Below, piece after piece: positions 1 through 7,190 of a DNA stretch of 25,201 nucleotides. The number at the start of each line of letters is the position of its first letter. Position 1 is the stretch's first letter. The stretch is from a virus: the IMG/VR virus record IMGVR_UViG_3300034112_002133, positions 1 to 25,201 of that record; one strand, given 5' to 3'. A program made the position numbers and the translations under genes. A model generated the notes under the pieces. It did not search any database and was not told the DNA's origin. It worked only from the letters and a program-made list of their open reading frames with translations.

Positions 1-99
1 CCCCACCCGCAGGCCGATCTCATCCGCCTCTCCCGCACCGGCGCGGAACTCCTCCGCGAAGTTAGAACCCTCACCAAGGCATACAGCCCGCACAAATGA
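1..99 (+). CDS. 3' end of an unidentified protein (partial)
   Basis: An open frame runs in from the left edge and ends at TGA 97-99; 32 residues are visible, ending YSPHK. They are charged and look helical (a LIRLSR...ELLREVRTL pattern). The stop overlaps the next start as ATGA, the same coupling seen at most junctions here, which supports this as a real gene end. Too little is visible to name a function. Confidence 0.55.
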   Translation, partial: PHPQADLIRLSRTGAELLREVRTLTKAYSPHK

Positions 100-317
100 A
101 CCCCTTTGCCATCCCACCCTTGCACCTCGACCCGTCGGGATTTGTGCGCGACTCCACCGGATCCCGCGTCCTTGCCTGCAATGAGGAAGCCGTTTGTTTT
201 CTCTATTCCGAAAAAGAAATCGAAAAGGACGGGCATTTCACCTGCTCCGTATGCGGCCGCCTTGGCCAGCGCATGACCGAAGCCACGCCAACACAATGCA
301 ATCTCGACACCCCATGA
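96..317 (+). CDS. Small hypothetical protein with one CxxC pair
   Basis: A 73-aa protein starting at ATG 96 inside the ATGA overlap with the upstream gene. It has a single CSVCGR knuckle at about residues 50-55 and a lone cysteine near residue 28 and another near 68, so it may bind a metal, but this is not a complete zinc-ribbon. No family was recognised. It precedes the terminase genes, a place where phages often carry small accessory ORFs. It ends in another ATGA overlap (314-317), so it probably sits in one translationally coupled string with its neighbours. Confidence 0.55.
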   Translation: MNPFAIPPLHLDPSGFVRDSTGSRVLACNEEAVCFLYSEKEIEKDGHFTCSVCGRLGQRMTEATPTQCNLDTP

Positions 318-592
318 AAACACAACGCACCGCCAAACCAGAATTCTGGGTCATCGACACCGATACGCCCGGCATGAGCCAAGGCCAATTTTCCGCGAGC
401 GGCCCATACCCCACGCAAAAAGCCGCCGAGGCCGCAATAATTGCCGACACGCGCAATCTTTGGGAAAGCGCCTGCAACTGCCTTCAATCCGCCGCCTCCC
501 CCCCATGGTCAGCCCCGCAGATCATCGTGCAAGTCGTCCGCAAAGTCGAAGTGCAGATCTCCGCAAGCATCTCACTCATCCCAACACCATGA
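314..592 (+). CDS. Hypothetical protein, 92 aa
   Basis: Starts at ATG 314, overlapping the previous stop by ATGA, and ends at 592, overlapping the next start by ATGA. A longer in-frame ATG at 194 exists but would overlap the preceding gene by more than 120 bases, so 314 is preferred. The middle (about residues 33-47, YPTQKAAEAAIIADT) is predicted helical; the C-terminus is rich in beta-branched residues (IIVQVVRKVEVQI). No family was recognised. The tight coupling on both sides is the main evidence that it is real. Confidence 0.5.
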   Translation: MKTQRTAKPEFWVIDTDTPGMSQGQFSASGPYPTQKAAEAAIIADTRNLWESACNCLQSAASPPWSAPQIIVQVVRKVEVQISASISLIPTP

Positions 593-1101
593 CCCCGCCC
601 GCCATCCCCATCCCCATCCCTAAGAACCCGCTGCACCAGCGCTATTGCGACAACATCCTCGCCGGGCATGGAGGAGGGGAGAGCTACCAACTCGCCTACG
701 CCGCCATCACCCCGAAGCTCACCCGCGCCAGCGCGGACACCGGCCACAAGCGCATCAAAAAAAACCCGGAAGTCATCGCCTACCTCCGCGCCGTCCGCGC
801 CGCCTCCGCCACCTCCACCGTCCTCACCGTCACGGAAAAGCGGGAATTCCTCGCCCGGGTAGTCCGCACCGACATCACCACCCTCTCCATCGATGGCGGG
901 GGGAAAGACGGCGACATGATCAAATCCTACTCCGTCAACGAATCCGAATCCTCCCGCAACATCCGCCTGGAGAAACACGACCCGCTCAAAGCCATCGACC
1001 TCGACAACCGCATCGCCGGAGAAGACCCCACCGCCAACCTCCTCACCGAACTCGCCCAAGCCCTCCAAAATTTACCCAAGCCCGCCGTCTCGAAACTATG
1101 A
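589..1101 (+). CDS. terS: Terminase small subunit
   Basis: A 170-aa protein, coupled to the previous gene by ATGA. Residues about 11-70 follow the Terminase_2 small-subunit pattern: 'lhqrYcdnilaGhgggeSYqlAY', then a run of helices ending in KRIKKNPEVIAYLRAVR, the DNA-recognition helix-turn-helix. After it comes the usual 'T.TEKREFLARVVRTDI' segment and a C-terminal LEKHDPLKAIDLDNRIAG stretch, typical of small subunits that end in an oligomerisation tail. It recognises the packaging site and presents concatemeric DNA to the large subunit, encoded about 700 bases downstream. Two small genes lie between the two subunits. Family assignment is from remembered sequence patterns. Confidence 0.8.
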   Translation: MTPPAIPIPIPKNPLHQRYCDNILAGHGGGESYQLAYAAITPKLTRASADTGHKRIKKNPEVIAYLRAVRAASATSTVLTVTEKREFLARVVRTDITTLSIDGGGKDGDMIKSYSVNESESSRNIRLEKHDPLKAIDLDNRIAGEDPTANLLTELAQALQNLPKPAVSKL

Positions 1102-1478
1102 ACCCTTACCTTAAAGACCTCCAATCCTTCGCCGACCTCCTCGCCGCCTGCAACGTCATACATGAAAGTGCCGTCCACGACGCCGAGGACTACGACGGGG
1201 AAGAGACTTTATGCTGCATCGCCGAAGCCCTCCGCAGAATCAATGCCGAGCAATCTCCCTACGACATCGAACCTATCCGCGAAGCCCACCGGAAAGCGTC
1301 CGCACGGTATGAAAAGGCAGTCCAGCACTACCACCAATGCGAAGAGGATCAGATTAACTCCTTCCTCGCCCACAACGACGCGAGCTACTGGAAAGGGAGA
1401 AGGGACGCTCTGAGGCATCTGATTCATTTTCTGCCTAACGCAAAGGATCTGGCGCGGCGGGCGCTGGACTCTGAATAA
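1098..1478 (+). CDS. Hypothetical protein, 126 aa, between the terminase genes
   Basis: Begins at ATG 1098 in an ATGA overlap with the small terminase gene. It is acidic and helical, with many alternating charged residues and several HY/YH pairs (for example YEKAVQHYHQCEED, about residues 74-87) and a C-terminal helix RDALRHLIHFLPNAKDLARRALD. Cysteines are scattered, not arranged as CxxC pairs. No family was recognised. Its codon usage is slightly less C-rich at third positions than the flanking genes, which may mean it is an accessory insertion between the two terminase genes. Confidence 0.6.
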   Translation: MNPYLKDLQSFADLLAACNVIHESAVHDAEDYDGEETLCCIAEALRRINAEQSPYDIEPIREAHRKASARYEKAVQHYHQCEEDQINSFLAHNDASYWKGRRDALRHLIHFLPNAKDLARRALDSE

Positions 1479-1486
1479 ACCAACAA

Positions 1487-1505
1487 GGCAACTCCCGCCG
1501 TTGCC
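1487..1505 (+). other. Short hairpin between genes
   Basis: GGCAAC (1487-1492) can pair with GTTGCC (1500-1505) around a 7-base loop. The only T-rich stretch comes about 20 bases later (1523-1529), so this is not a classical terminator. It may be an mRNA structure ahead of the zinc-ribbon gene, or chance. Confidence 0.3.
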
Positions 1506-1528
1506 AGCATCCACTTGTTCTCCTTTTT

Positions 1529-1723
1529 ATGGCTCTTATCCGATCCCAATACTGCCGATTCTGTGAAGCTGAAAAGCAACACACGAACGGGGAATGCAAC
1601 GACTGCCGCGAACGCAAACACCGCGAGGTGATGGCAGCATGGCAAGCCAAGACGACCGATGAAAAGCTCCTCGACATCCATAAGCGTCTCCAGCGGATCG
1701 AAGCTGGGCCTCAACGATATTGA
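1529..1723 (+). CDS. Small zinc-ribbon protein, 64 aa
   Basis: Two cysteine pairs, CRFC (residues 9-12) and CNDC (residues 23-26), separated by ten residues, form a classic four-cysteine zinc knuckle. A basic/helical tail follows (RERKHREVMAAWQAKTTDEK). Such small treble-clef or ribbon proteins in phages are often HNH-like remnants or nucleic-acid-binding regulators; no catalytic His-Asn-His signature is visible. It has no Shine-Dalgarno tract: the 20 bases upstream are pyrimidine-rich (CTTGTTCTCCTTTTT). It lies just ahead of the large terminase and could regulate packaging or DNA metabolism, but that is inference. Confidence 0.65.
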   Translation: MALIRSQYCRFCEAEKQHTNGECNDCRERKHREVMAAWQAKTTDEKLLDIHKRLQRIEAGPQRY

Positions 1724-1804
1724 GGAGAACAGCCAAGATCGGTGACGCGCAGCGTTCCCCGCATCGACCTGTTCGATACTCTTCAACAAAAGCCCTCGCC
1801 CTAA

Positions 1805-3388
1805 TTGTCCACCCTCTCCTCCATCCTCCGCGACTACCCGAGCCTCGCCGATCCGGCCTGGAGGATTGCGAACCTGCATACCATCCGCGACGCCGACGGC
1901 CATCTTGTCAAATACACGCCCTACCAAGGCCAGCGCCTCTACTACAACTCGAAGCACCTTTGCAACCACATCCTCAAAGCCCGGAAGCTCGGATTCTCCA
2001 CGCATCTTGAAATGGAAATGGCGGATTTCCTCATGTTCAACCCCAACCGCGTCGGCGGCATCATCGACTACACCCTCCCGGACGCGAAGAAAAAGCTCCG
2101 CATGGTCTCCACCACCCTCTCCCACATGGACAACGGAAACATCCACCCGGAGACATGGAGGCTCGGCGCACTCCTGAAAAAAGCCATCCCGCACACCGCC
2201 ACCACGGAAGTCGTCACCCTGGCCAACGGCTCCGCGCTCACTTGCGGAACCTCCCACCGGGGAGACAGCCCGAACAAGCTCCACATTTCCGAGCTCGGCA
2301 AAACCGCCCTATGGGCTCCGATCAAAGCCCGCGAGATCATCGAGGGCGCGCTCAACTCCCTCACCCCCGGCAACATGGCCGACATCGAGACCACCCACGA
2401 AGGCGGGAAGATCGGCGACAACTACCGGCTCATGGACATTGCCATGCGGCACAACCCCGCGCAGCTCGCCCCCACGGATTTCAAATTCCACTTCTTTGCT
2501 TGGTTTATCGACACCCGCTATGCCATCACGCCCACGCGCCCCATCCGCCCGGAAATCCTACAATACTTCGCCGCCCTCTCCAAGGCCACCGGCCACACCT
2601 TCACGCCGGCACAAATGTTCTGGTATGATTCCAAGGAAACCGTCCAAGGCCACGGCATGAAAAAGGAATTCCCCTCCACCCCCGGCGAAGCCTTCGAGGC
2701 ACTTGTGGAAAATGCGATCTACGGCCAGCAAATGGCGGATCTCCGCGCGGGCGGGCGCATCCTCGACTTTTCCCCCGAGGCCGCGCCGCCCCTGTTCACC
2801 TTCTGGGACATCGGCATTTCCGACTTCGCCGCGATATGGCTCATCCAACCCATCGGCAGACACCACCTTGTCCTCGACTGGTATGAGGCCGAGGGGAAAA
2901 GCGCCGCCGCGCACGCCGACCAGATGCGAGTTTGGGAGGCAAAATACCGCCGCCCCATCGCCACCCACTTCCTCCCCCACGACGCCGAGAACCGCACCCC
3001 CGGCAGCGGCATGACCTACCGCCAGTATCTCGCCCAGGCGGGTATCGCCAACACCCGCGTCGTCCCCCGCACGCCGGACGTATGGCTCGGCATCGGCCAT
3101 GTCCGCGATTGCCTCCCGCATTGCTTCTTCCACAAGACCCACACCGACACCCCCCGCCACCACAACGGCACCGAATTCCCCAGCGGCGTCGCCTGCCTCT
3201 CCGCCTACTCCCGCGACGTTTCCCCCCGCCTCCTCCGCGAAATGCCCCGCCACGACCATTTCAGCCACAGCGCCGACGCCTTCCGCACCTTCGCCGAAGC
3301 CCTCCGCCTCGGCATGATCGAACGCGCCGGCGACACCTCCCGCACCAAACCCCAGGCACTAGGCCGCCCGACCACGAAACGCAGATGA
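1805..3388 (+). CDS. terL: Terminase large subunit (ATPase-nuclease packaging motor)
   Basis: A 527-aa protein with both enzyme halves of a phage packaging motor. In the N-terminal ATPase, LKARKLGFST (residues 57-66) matches the variant Walker A 'LKARQLGxST' of podovirus-type terminases, and LHISELGK (159-166) is the Walker B/catalytic acid region with Glu163. In the C-terminal RNase H-like nuclease, the metal ligands are visible as WDIGISD (Asp335), PHDAEN (Asp393) and SHSADAF (Asp491). It cuts concatemeric DNA and pumps it into the prohead through the portal. The start is TTG at 1805: an in-frame TAA sits at 1802-1804, and the next ATG falls at about residue 70, after the Walker A, so a TTG start is required unless translation begins by a more unusual route. 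It couples to the next gene by ATGA. Confidence 0.93.
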   Translation: MSTLSSILRDYPSLADPAWRIANLHTIRDADGHLVKYTPYQGQRLYYNSKHLCNHILKARKLGFSTHLEMEMADFLMFNPNRVGGIIDYTLPDAKKKLRMVSTTLSHMDNGNIHPETWRLGALLKKAIPHTATTEVVTLANGSALTCGTSHRGDSPNKLHISELGKTALWAPIKAREIIEGALNSLTPGNMADIETTHEGGKIGDNYRLMDIAMRHNPAQLAPTDFKFHFFAWFIDTRYAITPTRPIRPEILQYFAALSKATGHTFTPAQMFWYDSKETVQGHGMKKEFPSTPGEAFEALVENAIYGQQMADLRAGGRILDFSPEAAPPLFTFWDIGISDFAAIWLIQPIGRHHLVLDWYEAEGKSAAAHADQMRVWEAKYRRPIATHFLPHDAENRTPGSGMTYRQYLAQAGIANTRVVPRTPDVWLGIGHVRDCLPHCFFHKTHTDTPRHHNGTEFPSGVACLSAYSRDVSPRLLREMPRHDHFSHSADAFRTFAEALRLGMIERAGDTSRTKPQALGRPTTKRR

Positions 3389-3810
3389 CCCCCTACCTCT
3401 CCGCGCTCGAACTCTGGCGGAACCTCACGCCTTACCCCTGGCCGGATCTGATCGACACATGCGCCCAGGCCGGCGTCCTTGTCTGCACCCCGGAAATGTT
3501 CCTTGCCGCCTTGCCGGACATCCGGGAGGAGGCCGGGCAGACCCTTTCCCCGCTTCAATACCCGGAAGAAGCGGACTGTTGGCATGTTTGGATTGCCGCC
3601 GGGAAACCGGAGGCCATGCGAACCCTCACCCGGCTCGCGCCCAAGCCCCTTCCATGGATCACTTGGCACCGCCGGGACAGGCTCGTCTCCCTGAAATGGG
3701 AAACCATAAACCGCCACGCCCATGTCAAAGCCGAAAATGCCAAAACTTCCCCCGCCGCCCCCGCCGCCGATCTCATCGACGGGAGTAGAACGCGGAGCCG
3801 CCGAGGATGA
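3385..3810 (+). CDS. Hypothetical protein between terminase and portal, 141 aa
   Basis: Starts in an ATGA overlap with the large terminase. About residues 1-110 look like a real fold: a helical N-terminus (YLSALELWRNL), then CWHVWIAAGKPEAMRTLTRL and PLPWITWHRRDRLVSLKWETI. The 'WxxxAAG...W..WxRRDR' pattern vaguely resembles phage GNAT-like or gp13-like proteins encoded between terminase and portal in other podoviruses, but I cannot confirm this. The last ~29 residues (Ala/Ser/Arg-rich, ending SRTRSRRG) are low in information because another gene is read there in a different frame (3722-3898). Confidence 0.65.
   Translation: MTPYLSALELWRNLTPYPWPDLIDTCAQAGVLVCTPEMFLAALPDIREEAGQTLSPLQYPEEADCWHVWIAAGKPEAMRTLTRLAPKPLPWITWHRRDRLVSLKWETINRHAHVKAENAKTSPAAPAADLIDGSRTRSRRG
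3545..3560 (+). repeat. Copy A of a 14-16-nt repeated motif (in coding sequence)
   Basis: TTTCCCCGCTTCAATA, identical over 16 bases to 7006-7021 and over 14 bases to 12634-12647. This copy lies inside the 141-aa gene and encodes part of LSPLQYP, so it may be a coding coincidence. Confidence 0.6.
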
Positions 3811-3898
3811 GACACGCCGCCGCGCTACTAAGCGTTACTCGTTCGACGATACCGTCCTCTCCCCAAATCCCTCCGGCCTAAAGCGCACCCTCGGCTAG
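3722..3898 (+). CDS. Proline-rich small virion-associated protein, 58 aa, overlapping in another frame
   Basis: ATG 3722 opens a 58-codon frame ending at TAG 3896-3898, six bases before the portal start. The first 89 bases lie inside the end of the upstream gene in a different frame. The protein begins MSKPKMPKLP followed by seven prolines, has a central charged helix (VERGAAEDETRRRATKRYS), and ends SGLKRTLG. This layout (short MSKP, polyproline run, ETRRR/AAKR helix, terminal TLG or TLLG) matches a recurrent small protein encoded next to the portal in many podovirus-type phages, as I remember it; its function is unknown. Placement and layout argue it is genuine despite its size. Confidence 0.72.
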   Translation: MSKPKMPKLPPPPPPPISSTGVERGAAEDETRRRATKRYSFDDTVLSPNPSGLKRTLG

Positions 3899-3904
3899 TC
3901 CCCT

Positions 3905-5560
3905 ATGTCCGACCTCGCCGATACCGTTTCCCGCCAGATCGCCGCCCTCGACGCGGATCGCCTACCGTGGGAAGGCCTTTGGCAGGAACTCGCCGAGGTA
4001 TGCCACCCCCGCCGCAACACGATCCAGCAGGGAACAGGCCGCGACACCACCCCCGACCGCTCCTCCATCGCCTGGAGCTTTGACGGCACGGCCATGCGGG
4101 CAAACTCCACCCTCGCCTCCGGCCAGTCCGCTCGCATCACGCCCATGGGAGCGCGTTGGTTTGTCCTCCGCCCGCCCGCAGAACTCAACGACTCCGCCGC
4201 CGCCCAGGAATACTACGCCCGCGCCACCGAGATCCTTGTCGCCAAGCTGGGTGCATCCAATTTCTACAACCGCGCCAACGAATGCTATCTCGACCGAGGC
4301 GCCTTTGGAATTTCCGCGCTGGAAACCACATCCGGGAAAAACGGCAGGGGACTCCATTTCCGCGCGCTTCCCTGCGGCAGCTACTCCATCGCCCAAAACA
4401 GCCTCGACGAGGTGGACGTCATCGCCAGCACCACCTGCTACACGCCGGCACAAATGCGCGAGGCCTTTGGCGAGGAGAACCTACCGCCTTCCGTCCGCGC
4501 GCTTTTCGATGAACCAGCCAAACGCTTCACCTCAAAGCAGACCGTTCAGCGCCTCATCGTCCCGCGCTCCGACCGGGATCCTCGCAAGATGGATTCCAAA
4601 AACAAACCGATTGCCTCCTACCACATCCACAAGGAATCCAACACCATCCTCCTCGAAAGCGGCTTCGATGAAATCCCCATCGCCGTCTCCCGCTGGAGCA
4701 TGTGGGGAGATTCGCCCTATGGATGGTCTCCCGCCTACCACGCCCTCCCCGAGGCCGCGCAGTTGAATTTCCTTGAGCAGATGCTCGACACCCTCGCGGA
4801 AACCGCCGCCTTCCCGCGCGTGCTCTACCCCGCCGGATTCAAGGAGGAGATTGATTTCTCCGCCCTCGGCCTCACTTGCTACGATCCCAGCCTCAACGCA
4901 AAGCCCGAGGAATGGCTCACGGCCGGACGCTACGACATCGGCAAAGACCGCTCCGCCGAGAAGCGCCGCGCCATCGAGGCCGCTTTCCATGTGGAGCTTT
5001 TCAACGCCATCTCCCACCTAGACCCGAGCGCCACCGCCACGCAAATCTCCGCCATCGTCAGCGAAAGCCGCGAGCTTTTCCACCCGATCTACTCGAACAT
5101 GGTGCGGGAATTCCTCACCCCCGTCCTCCGCCGTTCCTTCGCCTTGCTAGTCCGTTCCGGGGAAATCCCGCCACCGCCCCAGGACGTTCTCCTCCGCGAC
5201 GACCTCGGCGCCTACCTCGCGGATCCAGAAGTCGATTACGTCTCCGCCATGGCGCTCGCCATGGAACAGTCCCACCTCTCCGGCCTCGGCGACATCCTCG
5301 CCATCACCAGCCAGCTCGCCACGCTCGACCCCACCTTCCTGGACTCCCTCAATCCCCGCACGCTCCTCCCGCACTTCGCCCGTGCGAAAGGCCTGCCCAC
5401 CATCCTCCTCCGCACCGAGAAGCAGCTCGCGGAACTGGACGCCGCCCGCGCCGAAGCCGCGCAGCAACAGCAAGCCATCGCCGCCACCGAGGCCGTCCGC
5501 AACCTCGGCGGCGCCCGCGAGACCATGGACGCCGCCCAGCAACTCTCCCCGCAACAATGA
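3905..5560 (+). CDS. Portal (head-to-tail connecting) protein
   Basis: A 551-aa protein of the usual length for the T7 gp8-type connector family (head-tail connector, PF12236-like). The N-terminal WEGLWQELAEVCHPRRNTI matches the opening helix of that family. The central 'WSMWGDSPYGWSPAYHALPEAAQLNFLEQML' region is the conserved GxSP.G...al...i..Ln stretch. The C-terminal third is helical and ends in a Gln/Ala-rich tail (EAAQQQQAIAATEAVRNLGG). Twelve copies form the DNA channel at one capsid vertex, dock the terminase during packaging, and later hold the tail adaptor. The six bases before ATG (TCCCCT) contain no ribosome-binding purines. It ends in ATGA with the next gene. Confidence 0.92.
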   Translation: MSDLADTVSRQIAALDADRLPWEGLWQELAEVCHPRRNTIQQGTGRDTTPDRSSIAWSFDGTAMRANSTLASGQSARITPMGARWFVLRPPAELNDSAAAQEYYARATEILVAKLGASNFYNRANECYLDRGAFGISALETTSGKNGRGLHFRALPCGSYSIAQNSLDEVDVIASTTCYTPAQMREAFGEENLPPSVRALFDEPAKRFTSKQTVQRLIVPRSDRDPRKMDSKNKPIASYHIHKESNTILLESGFDEIPIAVSRWSMWGDSPYGWSPAYHALPEAAQLNFLEQMLDTLAETAAFPRVLYPAGFKEEIDFSALGLTCYDPSLNAKPEEWLTAGRYDIGKDRSAEKRRAIEAAFHVELFNAISHLDPSATATQISAIVSESRELFHPIYSNMVREFLTPVLRRSFALLVRSGEIPPPPQDVLLRDDLGAYLADPEVDYVSAMALAMEQSHLSGLGDILAITSQLATLDPTFLDSLNPRTLLPHFARAKGLPTILLRTEKQLAELDAARAEAAQQQQAIAATEAVRNLGGARETMDAAQQLSPQQ

Positions 5561-5835
5561 CCCCAACCCCGAAAGACAATGCCAAAGAAAACGCCGCGCG
5601 CATCAAACAGCAGCGCCAAGACCTACTCGCCGCCATCCGCCGAACCTTCGACACCCCCGACGGAAAACGAACCCTCGCATGGCTACACGCCGCCACCGCC
5701 ACCGGAGAGCCCGCATTCCAAGCTGGCCGGGATGGAAATTTCTGTCCCATTGCCGCCGCCTTCCGCAACGGCCGACAATCCGTCATACAGGAAATCGACA
5801 AAGCCCTCGCCGAAGCCGCGAGCCATACCGCTTAA
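5557..5835 (+). CDS. Bbp19-like phage protein, 92 aa
   Basis: Starts in the ATGA overlap with the portal. Residues about 25-80 follow the Bbp19 pattern: TFDTPDGKRTLAWLHAATATG, then an aromatic/acidic loop (FQAGRDGNFCPIAAAF) and RNGRQSVIQEIDKAL. This small protein is typically encoded between portal and scaffold in podovirus-type phages; its role is not established but the position suggests head assembly. The 3' end overlaps the next gene by 104 bases in another frame. Confidence 0.75.
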   Translation: MTPTPKDNAKENAARIKQQRQDLLAAIRRTFDTPDGKRTLAWLHAATATGEPAFQAGRDGNFCPIAAAFRNGRQSVIQEIDKALAEAASHTA

Positions 5836-6070
5836 CGACGAAGACGAAGAGGAACCGCTCGCCGCCAAGATCAAAGACGCACCGACCCACCCGGATCTCG
5901 GATTCGGAACGCCGGAATGTTTCCTCTGGTGCTTTGAAAACCTCTCCCGCCACGACTTCCTTTCCCTCTACGCCGAGCGCCGTCAGGAAATGCGCGAGAA
6001 ATGCCGCGGCAACCATGACACCGCCGAAGCCCTTGCCTATCTGAAACCCTCCACCAAACCACTCCCATGA
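5732..6070 (+). CDS. Hypothetical protein upstream of scaffold, 112 aa
   Basis: The likely start is ATG 5732, giving a 104-base overlap with the Bbp19-like gene. An in-frame ATG at 5579 would overlap that gene almost entirely, and no ATG, GTG or TTG occurs in frame shortly after 5732. The first ~35 residues, read in the overlap, are Pro/Ser/Lys-rich and probably disordered. The folded part begins at the acidic run DEDEEEPL and contains TPECFLWCFENLSRHDFLSLYAERRQEMREKC (positions 5909-6004), a helical segment with three cysteines. No family was recognised. It ends in ATGA with the scaffold gene, so it may be co-expressed with head assembly factors. Confidence 0.6.
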   Translation: MEISVPLPPPSATADNPSYRKSTKPSPKPRAIPLNDEDEEEPLAAKIKDAPTHPDLGFGTPECFLWCFENLSRHDFLSLYAERRQEMREKCRGNHDTAEALAYLKPSTKPLP

Positions 6071-6948
6071 TCGATACCCCCGAAGCACCACCCGCCGAAG
6101 CCCCGCCCGTAGCACCCGCCGCGCCCGAGCCACCACCCGCCGCTGAAATCGTAACGCCGCCAGCCGCACCCGCCGCACCGCGCGCCTTCAACGACGACGG
6201 CACATTCACCGAGAACTGGCACCAGGCATTCGGCGATGAATTCAGCGCCTACGGAGAAACCGCCGCCCGTTTCAAAAATCCCGGCGACCTCCTGAAATCC
6301 TACGTCCACCTCCGCCAGACCGGCCCCGCGTATCCCGACGCCACCGCCACGCCCGACCAGGTGGAACGATTCCGGCAACTCGCCAACGTGCCGGCCACCG
6401 CCGAAGGCTACAACCTCCCCGTCCCGGAGAACTTGCCGGAGGGAGTAAGTTTCAACGCAGACCTCGCCGCAGACTTCGCCAAGCTCGCCCACCAGCACCA
6501 TGTCCCCGCGCCCGCCCTCCGCGCGCTCATGGACAAGCAGCTTGCCATCGCCTCCGCCGAGGCCAGCGAACACGCGCAGGCCATCGCCAAGGCGCAGGAA
6601 GAAGCCCGCTCGTCTCTCATCACCGAGTGGAAAGGGGACTACACCAGCAACCTCTCCACCGTCCGCCACCTCACCGAGCGTTTCGGCGAGGCCGCAGGCA
6701 TCGAGGAGGGAGCCGTAAAAGAACTCGCCAACAATCCCGCCTTCGCCCGCATCATGCACCAAGTGGCAAAGCTCACCCGCGAGGATAGCGTCGCAGCCCC
6801 CGCAGGCTTTGGCGATCTCCGCTCCTCCGCCGAGCGGGCAGACTCCATCATCGCGGGCAAGGATGCGCAATGGAGCGAGCGCTACGCCAACGGCGACCCC
6901 GCCGCCTACCAGCTCGTCACCAAGCTCCTCGGCGAGGCCAAGAAATAA
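6067..6948 (+). CDS. Capsid assembly scaffold protein
   Basis: A 293-aa protein placed directly before the major capsid gene. Residues 1-40 are almost all Ala/Pro/Glu, a disordered N-terminus. The rest is charged and helical: a 'F..D.TF.ENWHQAFGDE.....AARFKNPGDLLKSYVHLR' block (about 40-80), then long helices rich in Ala/Glu/Lys/Gln and a C-terminal AYQLVTKLLGEAKK. The 'fk....dllkSyv.lr' segment is common in podovirus-type scaffolding proteins. It would co-assemble with capsid protein to shape the prohead and then leave or be degraded. The gene is followed by a strong terminator, so it ends the upstream transcript. Confidence 0.8.
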   Translation: MIDTPEAPPAEAPPVAPAAPEPPPAAEIVTPPAAPAAPRAFNDDGTFTENWHQAFGDEFSAYGETAARFKNPGDLLKSYVHLRQTGPAYPDATATPDQVERFRQLANVPATAEGYNLPVPENLPEGVSFNADLAADFAKLAHQHHVPAPALRALMDKQLAIASAEASEHAQAIAKAQEEARSSLITEWKGDYTSNLSTVRHLTERFGEAAGIEEGAVKELANNPAFARIMHQVAKLTREDSVAAPAGFGDLRSSAERADSIIAGKDAQWSERYANGDPAAYQLVTKLLGEAKK

Positions 6949-6968
6949 TCTCAGCGTTGTGTTGTTTT

Positions 6969-7008
6969 CCGCCCGTCCTCTCTCGCAGGGGGCGGGCGGT
7001 TTTCGTTT
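6969..7008 (+). terminator. Rho-independent terminator after scaffold gene
   Basis: CCGCCCG (6969-6975) pairs with CGGGCGG (6993-6999). The stem extends inward through T-G, C-G, C-G, T-G and C-G pairs to 12 bp, with loop TCTCGCA (6981-6987). TTTTCGTTT follows at once. It separates the packaging/portal/scaffold transcript from the capsid unit. Confidence 0.85.
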
Positions 7009-7021
7009 CCCCGCTTCAATA
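7006..7021 (+). repeat. Copy B of the repeated motif, just after the terminator
   Basis: The same TTTCCCCGCTTCAATA, immediately 3' of the T-run of the terminator and about 170 bases before the capsid start. The position would suit a promoter or processing element, but no -35/-10 pair is clear. Confidence 0.6.
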
Positions 7022-7090
7022 GCGGATTTACAGCGTTTCCCGCAGTCTCATCACCGACGCAAGACAGACAACCGGCACCAGTGGCCGCCC

Positions 7091-7134
7091 TGTCCTAAAG
7101 CACAGCCGCACCTCGCTCTGCCCCTTTTAGGACA
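7091..7134. promoter_or_regulatory. Inverted repeat TGTCCTAAA / TTTAGGACA upstream of capsid gene
   Basis: TGTCCTAAA (7091-7099) and TTTAGGACA (7126-7134) are perfect 9-bp inverted repeats, with a G-T pair possible just inside and a 26-base spacer. The arms are more AT-rich than the surroundings. It could be a two-half-site operator or a long-loop RNA hairpin in the capsid leader. It lies about 55 bases before the capsid start. Confidence 0.5.
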
Positions 7135-7161
7135 ACCGGACGCGAACGGATTCACCAACCG

Positions 7162-7190
7162 TTTCCAACCAAACCACTACCACCACCACC
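7162..7190 (+). promoter_or_regulatory. CA-rich, G-free leader of the capsid gene
   Basis: The 29 bases before the capsid ATG contain no G and are mostly CCA/ACC repeats, ending CACCACCACC-ATG. There is no Shine-Dalgarno tract. An unstructured leader like this can support efficient SD-independent initiation; a similar CA-rich stretch (8152-8168) lies before the decoration-like gene. Confidence 0.5.

Noticed and set aside
1424-2284. A 286-codon open frame on the - strand over the terminase start
   Set aside because: Same shadow composition (Gly/Val/Glu-rich, no motif), and it would cover three supported + strand genes.
2603-4456. A 15-base repeat ACGCCGGCACAAATG at 2603-2617 and 4442-4456
   Set aside because: Both copies encode the peptide TPAQM in conserved genes; common codon choice explains the match.
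7181-7190. CACCACCACC before the capsid start as a His-tag-like or microsatellite repeat
   Set aside because: It is non-coding in the capsid frame and only three units long; it fits the general CA-rich leader.
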